Position numbers and translations under genes: made by a program
Assembly: GCA_032173965.1 (NCBI GenBank)
Contig: CM063294.1
Coordinates: 4,572,452 to 4,636,451, forward strand
Direction: 5' to 3'
Length of the DNA: 64,000 nucleotides
Origin: Sitta carolinensis
Lineage: Eukaryota; Chordata; Aves; Passeriformes; Sittidae
The notes under the pieces: generated by a model
Databases searched by the model: none
Seen by the model: only the letters and a program-made list of their open reading frames with translations
Told to the model about the DNA's origin: nothing
Shown: positions 49,098 to 60,900 of the stretch, piece after piece
How positions within the stretch are numbered: the first letter of the stretch is position 1
How the letters are laid out: every line of letters starts with the position of its first letter

Positions 49098-52000
49098 GCC
49101 CTGTTTCCAGCACTGCTGCTGGGTGGGGTCACACCTCAGGGCTGACACCACCCGAAGGTGGCATCTGTGAAGGCTGAGCTGGCGAGGGGCCATTTGACCA
49201 CTGCTCTGTGCACTAATGGCAAATGGAAAAAGCTATATTTTGCTTTCTTCATTAATTCTGAGCTCTCCCTAGCATGCGCTTTCCCACAGGTCAAAAGGAC
49301 CTCTGGTGTTCAGGGAATAGTGGTCTGACAGAGACTCTATTAACTTCCATATTCTTTGAGAGAACAATCAGCTTTTCCCCCCCTCTTTTCTGGACAGATT
49401 GTCATGGCAGCACACTGCAAGAATAAGTGGAAGAAAAAAAAAAATTGGTTTTGCGATGAAACACTGTAATAGAAAAGAAGCAAAAGACATTTTCTAACAT
49501 AAATTGCTTCTTTCCCTCCTCATACTGTCCTAAACTTGTTCTGTATGGAAAAAAAAAGGCATTCAGAGAACTGTAATGCCTAAATTTTCATTTTTATATT
49601 TTATAGGGTTTTTAATAGTAATTAATAAATAGAAAAGCTACGTGCCAAGAGAATAGTAACAGCTCAATTTAGTTGTTCTAAGACTTAAAAATTACTTCAA
49701 GCTGTGGTAAAATCACATCTGTCTGTAATTTTATTGGACACTTATTCTTAGCAGAAAACAATGGAATATAGAACATAATATGCTGGCTTTCATTGTGATA
49801 AAAAAAAAAAAAAAACCCAAACCCTTCTGCAGTTTTCAAAGTCTTCCAAAAAAGTAGCCATGAGTCATTTTATGTCAGTGGAAGCCTCAAAGTGGCTGCC
49901 AAATTCAGACAGTGAAGTTTTATGGAAGATTTCTAACTTCCAAGCAAAAAGAAGCCAGGTCTGAAGAAAACTGTGAGCTGTTCTTATGCCTGTTATGAAA
50001 AAATGAACTCAGAGAGGTAGACTAGAGCAAGCTTTGGTTACTTGTGTCTCAGGCTTTCCCCAAATGAGATTTCATTGTATGTTCTCTCAGGTTCTTGCAG
50101 TAAGCATGGGACCATCAGCCATGTTTCACAGCTGAGGGCTCTCTGCTGTGGGAAAACTGCACAGGAGTTTCTACCCTTTGGAGTGCCTGGAACTCTAAAG
50201 CCAGCAATAAAGCTTAACGAGTGTTATCTATCTGTGTTTAAATTGTATAGTTACAAGAAATTGTGTCAATCATGTCAAACCCACCGACTAAAGTCAGTAA
50301 GACAGATTTTTCAGTGGAAAGCTATTTCAAATACGCACATATAAACCCACTGGCCATTTCACACACCTGTTCTTGTGCACCCCCACACTCAAATGCCTGC
50401 GGAAAGAGAGGACAGCCCTCATGTCACTATTTTAGTGATTTCCAGCCAGCGGCAGATACTGATGCAGGGACTAAGGGCACTCGGTCAGGCATGGGAACAG
50501 TAATGCAGGATGAGCACATCAGTATCAACGTACCCACTTGCAGCAGCCCCCAGCCCCCAGAGCAGCTCCAATTCCAGCTCCTCAGCTCTTGAAAGGCTGA
50601 TGATTCCTTGAAGGCTGGGTTCCTCACATCCCCAGGCAAAGTGTTCTAAAAGCTGCAGAGTGCAGAGCAGTGTCACCAGGCTGCTGTGAGCGCCAGGCTG
50701 GCTCGACACCGCCACTGCCACCCTCTAACAAAGACACAGCTGGACGTGTGAAACTCAGTAATTGAGCACTGCCTGACAGCTGGGCAGGGTGGGGTACAGA
50801 GAGGCAGGTGCCAACCTCTGGGCACCTGGATCTGTCATATTATTAAACAAAACCAAGCAGGCATTGCTCACAAAGCCACAAAGGCAAAACACCCACAGTG
50901 TGTGACAGCGGCAGCGCTGGGTCTGTGCTGGGCACCTCTCCACAGGACGCCTGCTCTTCATCTGCAAGACTGAGAACCTCTTGGAGATGCTTTTGTAACC
51001 TTCTCTTTCCCTAATCCCACTGTGAGCTGACCCCTGGAGCGTTCCCCCAGGAACCACACACTCCCACTCTGGCTTGTCCCAATAGCACTGCCCTGTCCCA
51101 GGCTGCTCAGGGGCTGCTCAGCTGGGACACTGCAGAGCTGGGGAGAGGCTGCAGAAAGGTGAGGTGGACAATACAGAGAGGGGAAGGACTGCTGAACTGG
51201 GGATCACAAGCAGCTCGAGAGTTTGAGATGGAAAACATCAGCCTGTAAGGGGAACATGCACATGGCAGCTCAGCAGCTCCAGGGGCCACCCAGCATCTTC
51301 CTGACTGGTGGCTCTGTGGTCAAACAGATTCCAGGTACTCTGCAAGAGGTGTGAGCCCACTCACTCAGCCTGTCTGTTTGAATCCTAGTTGGCTTTTGTA
51401 GGAGTTAGCCAGTCAATAGCTAGCTTTGCCCTTTAAATTTATGAATCTCCTTCTTGCACTACTGTTTATTCCCCAGGAATGCAGAAATCAAACTGCTGGT
51501 TAATGCCTAGTAAAGAGTAAAAGGAACAGCTACAGACACAAACACAAGAAGTCTGGGTCTTTGCATGTGCATTTGGAAGTATATGAAAGTGTGGCAGGAT
51601 CAACCAGCACATCCAGGGACATTTAGGGAGCTCTGAATCAACTTAACTACAGGAACTTCCTCTTCCTAAGCAGAAAACCTTGCATCTTTTTTTGCCATAG
51701 GGTTGTGAGTAGTTGTTGCATAGTGCCAAGTGATGAAGTGCAATAATGCCTCCATTTGTTATTCCAGTGGTGAGAATAATGATAACAGTGTTTTGCATTT
51801 CAATGGGTGCATGCAGTTTTAACTTTCTACATCAATTAATGAACATAATTTCAAAACACTTCTATTTTAAAAGCCATGCATGTAAGCTCTCCACTATCTA
51901 TTAATTCAACTACTCACGTAACAAGAAAAAATAAAAAGTACTAACAGAGCTATTTCAAGTCTCTAAGTCATAGAACAGAATAATAAAACTCAGAACTCAG

Positions 52001-54507
52001 AGAAATGTATCAGTCGACACTTAAACTTACATAAAGAGGAACCAAAATCACATAATTCTAGAGTATTTTTCATAAAGACCCTAAATGTGCCTGTCTCTTC
52101 CTGTGCAGTCACTCACACTGCCTGTTCACTCTGTACAACCCAGAAGTTAAAAATGCAAATGAACAAGATCATGAAAACATGCAATTATCTGCAATCAGTA
52201 AAAACTTCTTTGAGCTTATGTGTACGTGAGTGGGAGTACATCTAGATCGATTTTCTGAATCATCATTCTGTATCCTGCTTTTGTAGTGTTTCCTTTCACC
52301 CTTTTCTCTCTCCTATTCATGCCTATATTTGTTATGAAAATGATACTCCAAGAGCCTGCTAAAAATGACCTTCCTACAGTGCTTTTGGAATCCCTCCAAG
52401 TATGTGGCCCAAATGTGTTTAAAGTCCTTGGGGATGCTTTTGACTGTGCCTTCCTTGACTCTCTAAAATGCTTTTGATTTTTAGACAGGTCCAGAATCTA
52501 TCTATGCAGATTCCAATTATTTAGAAAGTCCCCACTACCTTCCTGCAACCTTCATACACAGGAGCAGGAGAATGAAGGAGTCAGTTCATGCCCCAGCCTT
52601 CAGTCTCAGAGGAATAACCTGCTCTAGCACATGTACCTGTAGCTGAAAGTAAATGGTGAGAGAAAGCCACAAGAGACAAAGCAAAATTAGAGTGAGGACT
52701 CATTTCACTGTTCCAAGTAGTTGTTTGTTATGCCCAATATATCCTAGGAAATTGCATTAAGAAAGGGAAAGGAAACTTTGTTTCGCTGTTCTGTTCCAGA
52801 ACATTTTGCATCATGTACAAAGATATCAAAATATTGAGACATCATTGAAAATAGGCAGACAATTGCAGAGAGCAGCTGTAGCTTGGAACTTCAACACATT
52901 CAGAAACTTCACGTTTACATATTCAGTTCAGAAGTTCTGCAGCTGATCTTGACGCTCCAACATAGTACAAAATGTGAATGCAGTATTAATATTTCAGATA
53001 TTTAATTTCTTTCTTCAAAAACTTAATGCTTTCCCCCACTGTTAAATCCCTCTCCTCATGTGCCTTATTCTTGTTTTCTTTGCCTCGACTGCCGTAGCCT
53101 GTGCACAGGCTCAGTGCACTGTGCTCGTTCCTGCACTGGAATGAGCTGCAGCACTAGCTGCAGATGTTTCCCAGCTGTGATACCCCACGATTCTGAGTTC
53201 AAGCACTGCATGGTGCACACTGGGACACAGCTCACATTGCTGCTCCATCCTTTCACCTCTCCTTGCTGTCCTCAGGCTCACCCAGAGTGACTGTGCTGGA
53301 CTCAGACTGGCAAAGTAACACAGGCAGCTTGAACCCCAGGAAAAGGCAAATATTTTCAAGAGTTCTTTCAAGGTTCATGGGAATTCTTTTCAGGTTACAT
53401 TTTCAGATTTCTCAATCTTTAAACTGAACCTTGCACAGTTGACCTCAGATTTGGACCACGGGTCTTATACTACAACCCACAAGATCTAAAGGAACCTATT
53501 TCATAATCACCAGAAGGGTGGCCATCATCCTTTTTCCTGAAACACAGAAGAAACATTAGGATGTTACAGTCTTCCTTAAAACATCACATCCTCGAGAGCA
53601 AGCACAAAGAAATTGTAGACATGGATACAAAATTATCTTTGCAACTGAAAGATTTGGACTGAAAATATTTCAAATTATGAGACTAATAATGAGAACTGAA
53701 GAATAAGAGTAATTTCTATTTAATTCTAGCCTTTTTTTCTCCTGAATTAAGCATTATTAGTTATAATGGTAACAATTAATTTTACATCAATATAAAGTAC
53801 TGGAAGAGGCATTAGTAAATCAGGCAATCTCAGTGAAACATCCATCCATGGGAGCTCCTCTGTTCTCCTGCCTCACCAGTCATGCCAGTGCCCGTGTGGG
53901 GTTCTCATCCCAGAGGATTCCTGCTGTGTGAGGAGCCCCGGGAGCCTCCCTGCAAAGCCATTCCTTTCTGCCTGTGCCCTCAAAGCATTCCCTGCTTTAA
54001 AGCAGAGTGCTGCCTCTCGGCTGTCAGGAAGGAATGAGACCCACCCCGGGATGTTCAAAGGCAGTATTTTCATCACACATCCCCTTGGAAAGCAATGATT
54101 AAAGCAGCAATAAAGGAACACCTCTCAACTGGGGCAGGTAGAATCCAGCACTTTGTTAGGAGGAGGAGGAGATGCTTTGAACCAGACTGCAAGAGGACAA
54201 TAAAAGTTAAAGAGCATTAAACAGCAGCTCCGAGCCTAAAGGTAAAGCAGCTAAATACTGCAGAAATGAACCATAAAAATAGCACCATAAAAATGCTACA
54301 GCCATGCATTACTGTGTCCTTACTTAGAGATATTTCAACCCTTCCATTACAGACCCTTATTTCAAAGAAAACAGAACAATTATGTAGCCAGCCTGGGAGC
54401 CTGCTGCAGCCATAAAGCAGCAGCAGGCCAGGAAAGGAAGGCACAGCCCCTGCTCGTTTGCCTGAACAAGGAACAAGCACGCTAAAATCAAGCACAGATC
54501 ACTGCAA
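49098..54507. other. Intron stretch without recognised gene
   Basis: Mostly AT-rich with modestly GC-rich patches (50380-51300, 53060-53290). Only homopolymer tracts were identified. Small open frames have no recognised domains. Confidence 0.7.
49800..49815. repeat. Poly-A tract (16 bases)
   Basis: A run of 16 A followed by CCCAAACCC, about 700 bp right of array 3. Confidence 0.9.
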
Positions 54508-54615
54508 GTGTTCCAGGTCAGGTTAGTCAGGGCTTTGAGCAACTTGATCAAGTGGAAGGTGTCCTTGCCCATGATGATCCTTGAGCTCTCTCCAATCCAA
54601 ACCGCTCTATGACTC
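54508..54615 (+). mobile_element. CR1 LINE 3' end fragment with internal deletion
   Basis: GTGTTCCAGGTCAGGTTAGT, AGGGCTTTGAGCAACTTGAT, AAGTGGAAGGTGTCCTTGCC and CCAATCCAAACCGCTCTATG form a CR1 3' end in plus orientation. Part of the usual sequence between CCCATG and the terminal GATGATC is missing. Confidence 0.88.
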
Positions 54616-55460
54616 TAAATAAGTACAATTAGGAACTCTGCCATAAGCATATTGCAAATTCATAACTCCATTAGAAGCAACGAGCTACTGTAATACAGAT
54701 AAATATAATTATGTAACAAGTACAGCACCATGAAAGATACACAAAGATTTGGGCACAGTTGCCTGAAAAGGCCACATGAAAACATGTGCAAGCAGTAAAA
54801 GCTTCCTTTACATCACAAAGAACATAAATCAAATGTGATTAACAACCCCCAATCTATATTGAAACAAGAGATGGAGAAAGGGTATATTTGGAAAATGTGA
54901 GGTCTCCAGTCTGAATTTAGCCCAAACTGCCTAAGACAGCAAAGGAACAAAGGGAAGGTTAAAATATTCTTGCCAGGAAAAAAAAAAAACAAAACAAAAA
55001 AAGCAACATGCAGACGCGTGTTGTATTATTCAATGATTTCAGCACTTGGTACTGTTAGATAAAGAGACATCTGGAATCTAAATTGTGATCTGAGTTTTGT
55101 AGTGCTGACACAAAGCATTCCCTTCAGACAGCTCAGGTGCCACTTTTTGTTTCATAATCAGTAATGTGACCACTTGCACATCATTTTCAGTTGAGAGCAG
55201 AATCTACTGAAGGTAACTGAAAGATGAAAACTAAGAGTTACAGAACCCTCTCCTTGATAAAGCAGGCGCTGTCAGTGCTGGCTTTGCCTCCTCCTGAGCA
55301 TTTCTCTACTGAAATTAATAAATAGATATAAAGAAAAAAATTAGAACAGTGCACTGTGAAGAGGCAGCACGAGAGGGGTCAATGTTTTGCAACAAGCTAA
55401 AGCTTTAAAGTAAAGCCAAAGTAAAAAGTTACCAAAAATACGGGTTTTGGTTTGTTTTTG

Positions 55461-55476
55461 TTTTTTTTTTTTTTTT
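55461..55476. repeat. Poly-T tract (16 bases)
   Basis: A run of 16 T following TTTTGGTTTGTTTTTG. Confidence 0.9.
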
Positions 55477-57079
55477 CCTGTGGCTATTGGTATGAATGTA
55501 GATGAAACACCAGTTTTAAAGTGAAAGAATTACAGGCTAATTCTGAAAGTCTCAATGATTTCACAAGCATCAATTTCAGTCATCTTCTGAGTTAATATTC
55601 TTGTGATGAAACTTGTCATCAAGCCCTGTCAGGTGTGTAATTTCAGGAAAGAACTAAAATCGATCCTGAAGCAGCTCTGGAATAGTCTTGGAACACAGCA
55701 ATTCTGCCAGGACATTTTCTAATAGCTTAATGCTTGCCTGTGACAAACCTGTCTTCCAAAAAGCTCCAATTAACTGTCGGGCATCCTGCAACCTCCAAAA
55801 ATAACAGTATTCACAAAGTAACCTTTTGTCATGTACGTATACACTCCCAGAGGTTGCAGGATAAGAAAAAAGAGAAGAACCAAAGTCAGTAATGACATTC
55901 ACAGTCACCTCTGGCTGGGAATAAGGTACAAAATCAGAGAATAAAAAAACCCCAGCCAGAAAAATGCCCACTGCCGTGGCTCAGGGATGCCAGAATCATG
56001 GCAAAGAATCCCTTTGTGAATATCCCAAGGAACTCTCTGCAGGTAAAGTGATTGGCAAACTGGGGCAATATGGAGCCTTCAGAAATGACAAATTTTAGGT
56101 AGTGCTGTACCCAAGAACAATTCCATCCAGGAAGAGGCAGAGCAGGCACAGCAGGTGGCCACTCTACACCAGAATTAAAAGCAGGTTCTAATCTAAGTAG
56201 GTGGGCAATAAACCACACAGCAAGAACCAGTCTGGGCTGAACAGGACCAACATTTCTGTCTTGTAATACTTAGCAATAAGTAACAAATTCAGGATGTACA
56301 AATTAAGTTGTATAAAATAGCAGAGGTTCTCACAGAAACAGCAGCTCAGAGTTGACCATTTCCTTTTTTTTTCTTTTGGCCAAAGTTAGCTTCAAACCCT
56401 CAGTAAGCAAGAATCTGCTTCCCTTCCTTTTTTGGTCATCTTGGCTTTGGATAACCTGAATTTGCTTTCCATTTCTTCATGGCACCCATGTTCCCATTTT
56501 AGCAGGGCAGGACAAAGTGAGGGGTGAGGGCAGCCCCCAGCCCAGCACAGACTCCCTGCCCTTTCCAGGCCCATTTGCTCCCCATGGAGCTGTAACCCCT
56601 CACTGGGTAACCATTGAGCAACAAGAGCCTTGGTGTTGTGAGCTCCCACCAGCCACCCCAGCTCCTCCCAGAGCTCCACACCAGAGGAGCTCTCTTTAAT
56701 CAGATGTTGGAGGGGCTGGCTGAGGCTGCCTGGGGGTGTAACTCCCCCAAATGTGGCCACTCGGGGTGTGATGCAGCAGAGCCACATTAACGTGCTGGGA
56801 GGCTGCAATCCAAACTCCCATCCCAGAAGCTGTGGCAGCTGAGAGCCTGGCAGGGGCCAGTGCTCCCACAGCCCAGCTCCTCCACCTGCTCGCTGTGTTT
56901 ATCACTCTCTGGGCAAGCAACACCACCCTGCTATTCCAAGCACTTTATTCAGCACCACAATGGCTAATTTTAAATTCTGAGAGATCAGCTCTGCCAACTC
57001 TGCTATTTAAAGTGCAAGTTAAATATGTTTGACATTCCATACCCCAAATGACAACAAACCAGAATATTTAGACCGGCAG

Positions 57080-57450
57080 CATGTCAGGCATTTATTTATT
57101 TATTTCTCTGTCAGGCCTAAGTGCTGCACCTTTTCATTTATATGCTGCTGTTTGCCCCACAGGCATCAAGCTGTTAACATGTACAGAAGAGATTAAAATG
57201 AACTTGCATGCTGGATGAGGTATAAATTAAAATTATAGTACTGTCAGTCATGAATCTTGGATTGTTTCTCAAAGTCTCCCAAAATGCATAATGTCAAGTG
57301 AGCCTCTGTTTGTTGCTTCAGGAAAGTCAAAATGTATAATTTTTCATCAGCACAGTCAATATGAATTCTAAGTAAGTTGTTCCTGAGCCTGTGATATAAA
57401 TATGCTGTACTAATTGCATGAGTTGTGTATGCAAGGAAGGTCCAAGTGAA
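57080..57450. promoter_or_regulatory. Candidate conserved noncoding element next to the intracellular exon
   Basis: This is about 370 bp of non-repetitive AT-rich sequence 230 bp past the donor of the exon at 57681. It has many short homeobox- and POU-like words (TTAAAATTATA, ATTTATATGC, TAATTGCATGAG) and no simple repeat beyond TTTATTTATTTATTT. Teneurin introns are generally rich in conserved noncoding elements. Calling this one conserved is a guess from texture and needs alignment. Confidence 0.25.
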
Positions 57451-57680
57451 TAAAAGGCTTTAAAATGGGATGTGAGCAGAGTTATTCACTGTGTGCCTTC
57501 CAGTGCAAAGCAGATTTGGGCTGCTGGCTGTTCCAGTGCCACTCAATCCCCGCGCTGTGTCGGACAAACCAGCCGACACAAAGGACACCGAACCCCATCT
57601 CCCAGCAAACCAGGGGCTTTCTCTGCGTGCTTTGGGGGTCCCTCAGGGGCATCCCCCGGGTGTGCAGCCACGCCACCCAC

Positions 57681-57915
57681 CTGGTCTCGAGCGGGACGTT
57701 GCTGTTGAGCACCCAGCTGTCCTGGAGCTGCACAGACTCGGGGGTGGTGGCCAGGTCGTTGGGCGCTGGCGCGGGCGCGTGGATCTGGTTCCGGCGGTTG
57801 GTGAGCGAGTTCCTGTTGAGGGAGTTGGCAGAGGAATGGTGATGGGACAGGGAATGGTTGTGAGGAGGAGGGAGAGGTGGCCTCAGTGTTGACTGGCTGT
57901 GATGATTTGAAGGGC
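57681..57915 (-). CDS. TENM2: TENM2 internal exon: intracellular domain, proline-rich segment
   Basis: This is an internal coding exon of teneurin-2, a type II membrane adhesion protein that binds latrophilins at synapses. The 235-nt exon is read on the minus strand. It starts with two nucleotides completing a Gly-like codon (xGC), has 77 full codons, and leaves AG for a split Arg codon. The acceptor is a long pyrimidine tract ending TTTTAG at 57916-57917; the donor is AG|GTGGGT at 57679-57680. The peptide contains [11 protein letters not shown] (PxxP-type, potential SH3 ligand), [13 protein letters not shown], and a C-terminal [20 protein letters not shown] that I recognise as conserved in vertebrate teneurins. 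[18 protein letters not shown] points to TENM2 rather than TENM1, 3 or 4. The segment lies in the cytoplasm before the membrane helix. The exon is not a multiple of three; together with the next exon it is (474 nt). The paralogue call rests on memory of the family, not an alignment. Confidence 0.95.
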
Positions 57916-60900
57916 CTAAAACAGAGAAGAAAAACAAATCACAAATGTGTGTGGTGACACCGCTCTCCTCGGCCACTGCCCGGGAAAAGAGACCGCGCCT
58001 CTTGGACCTGTGGGCATCAAAGCATGGGCAAATCAGAGCAGTGATTGTTTGAGATCAGCAACACAAAACAGTGCTTCCAGCCTGCACAGCTGGCATGTTG
58101 ACAAAGACAGTATGTAAATTCTAAAATACTTGTACCGATTCTCCCTGGAGAAAGTCTCCTCAGTGGAGCTGCCAGGACAGCAGCATGGCTTGACCATTCC
58201 TACATCCACCAAGAGGAAATTCACACCCCCCATTTCTATCAGGGGCTTTGAGCAGATGAGCCTTAATGCATTAAAACCAGCTTTTGAAAATAGCTTTTTA
58301 GGCCCCCATAAAACTTAATCAGAGAAATCAATCTTCTTTCATTCACTGTATTTTACCAATCAGCTTCAAATGAACAGGATTTGTGCCAGTACAAGAAGAT
58401 TAAACCCCAAATATGAAAAGAGAGAAACAAGGCAGTGATGGTATCTTTCATGTTATTCCACGTGACCAGGATTTGGCCTGTATTTTTCTATTTAGTAATG
58501 CCACAAACACACAGCAAGATCTGGAAATTATGCAACTCTTTCAGTCTCTTTCATTGAAAAATGACAGATGATATTTTTTCAGTGATAAAGAAGGATATAA
58601 ACTTTCCTCATTATTTGAGTACTGACATGTTCGCATCGATAATGAAATTTTTTTTTTCCTAATCATTATGGCAAATGGATTAAAATAACACATGAAAAGA
58701 AAATCTGATAAGCAGGTGTAATTCTAACATTGTCGCTTTTCTAAACATAAATGCAGACTGGTAAATAAGTTCATGTGCAATTCCACACATTGCAATAATT
58801 TATGTCTAATAAAAACAGCAAAAGAGAATAAAGAAAACAAACACTATTATGAACTGTATGCTTTAGACATTGTATCAAGTTGTTTTCTAGTGAACATTAA
58901 TCAGTAACACTAGAGAAATGATAATTCTAATGATGCATGTTTGTTTTTAGAAGCTGAAGCAAATTCTGTACTTAATGAATCAAATAATAAAAAGAAAACA
59001 TCACAAAACATCATTTGCAGCAAGACTGATCTTTGTCATATGAAACAAAGAAGTCTAGAAAAGCTGCCAAACTGAGTAATTACTGTAAGTTAATTAGTGC
59101 CAATATTTATAAAAAAACCCCAAAATAAAAGCTCTCTGAGACACAGAATAACCCCAAGCCCAGAGCAGCAGGAGGACATTTCAGCAGCACGGAGCCCTGA
59201 GCTGAGCAGCACTGAGGGACGTGGCCAGTGCTGAGCAGGCTGGGCTGGGGCACACTCGGCATGTCAGGAGCCTTTGTGACTCCAGGGTTCTGTGCAGCAC
59301 CCCGGGGCAGCTCTGCCGGGAGTGCTCTGCAGCCTGCCTGCCCCAGGGGTGCACAGCACACAGCCAGGCACACAGGGAGCAGGCTCTGCACAGAGGCTGT
59401 GAGCCTTCCTCAGCATCCCGGGGGCCTGGGCAAGCACGAGCTGCTGAGGAACCAGGTTTACTGGCACTTACACAGGGCCAGTACGGCTTGTCCTCTGACA
59501 AGAAACTTTAAGAAATTAATTATAATAAATTCTGCATCCTCTGCATGTTGCCTTAAATCTACACAGCAGTTTCTTTATCTTTCTTGAATGTCTGTTGCCA
59601 GAACGTGCACCCTGTGGGAATGCCAACTGCTTTAAATACAAAGTCACCTTTCAGGTACATATCCTAAATTTTAAGGCCATCATATGTGCAGCTCTCCTCA
59701 CTATCCTTGGCTAGGTCTTATCTAAGCATAAAAGAGACTGTTTAGCCAAAAAGTTTGATGTTTAAAACCCCTGTCTGGACCTCCAAGAACATCAAATCTC
59801 TAATCTATACTAGGTCCTGTGCCATTCCACAAAGGCATGCAGAGTGAGACACAGCAGGAAGAAAATGTGTTTGGACAATATCCACGTGCACAGAAGCTTA
59901 AGTGGAATTACTCTCCTAGTCTGTGTTCTGACTTTAAATAAAGCATGCTTGGATTTCAATAAGTGAATATTTATGAGTGATATAATACAAATATGTGCCC
60001 TTGTGTTAATAGTTACTTCAAAAGATTCATGTGCTTCATGTTTTCTCAACCTACTTTAGATGCAGCTTTTCCTTCTCAAGGATAAGTATGAAAAAGCCAT
60101 ACCCACATAAACAAAACAGTTTTGCTCTGAGAGACACAGTAGCACCATTTAAATAAAATCTCTGAATCTTGTCACTGCAATATCATGGAGGCTGTCCTTA
60201 AAAGTGAGCCAAGTGCACATCAGTAAGAATGATCAGCATTTCTGTAAGACTAAGAAAGCAAAAGCTGAAATCAAATTACTACAAATTATTTAATCTGCCT
60301 CAAGATTCAGATCCCACATGGTAAATGTAAGATACTTTGCAAAATGAGCTATGCAGAGGTAACTGAACACACACTGCAGCTGCAGAAACTCTGAAATCTG
60401 GCACAAGACAAATGTAGCATTTAATATAGAAAAATAAACAAATACAAATATTAACATCATATAGCTATTATACAGTTTCTATTAAAATGTATAAAAGCTT
60501 ATATATATAAAAAGTACTAACTAGGGAGCGTGCACACACTCGTGTATATATGAGAGAGATAAAAACTTAATACTCTGCTTCCTCATAAACCTGTTCAAAT
60601 GAATCAAAAGCAGGAGCTGAACACTGCTGAACTTGCCAGGGATACAAAATTGGATTCACATCTGAACATCCCGGCACTTCTTTATGAGCATCTTTGCCTA
60701 AATTAAAACTGCACCAGCAGTACCTGCACACCTGCTGAGCTCTGAAATTCAGGGCAGTAAATCACTTGTCCTGCTCTAAAGGATCCAAAGTGGCCCCATG
60801 GATCCCGTGGCATGACACGCTCTGGCCCCCTGGAAATGGCCTTTGGTTTGGAAGCTTAAACACAGTGAGTTTCTTGGTGGAGTACATCTGGTTTTTACAT

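Larger units (their letters stand above)
44134..57680 (-). other. TENM2: TENM2 intron between intracellular and transmembrane exons
   Basis: The intron is 13,547 bp, bounded by GTGGGT at 57680 and TTTTTCAG at 44134, in phase 2. It contains the heptamer array 47742-49097 and one CR1 fragment near 54508-54615. Confidence 0.92.

Noticed and set aside
47610..49177. Three overlapping plus-strand frames of 480-511 codons
   Set aside because: All read the same heptapeptide from a 7-bp repeat. The leader has no recognised domain, and the strand is opposite to the only supported gene.
57482..57680. Extension of the intracellular exon beyond 57681
   Set aside because: Homology stops at ETR, where a GT donor lies, and the phase fits the next exon.
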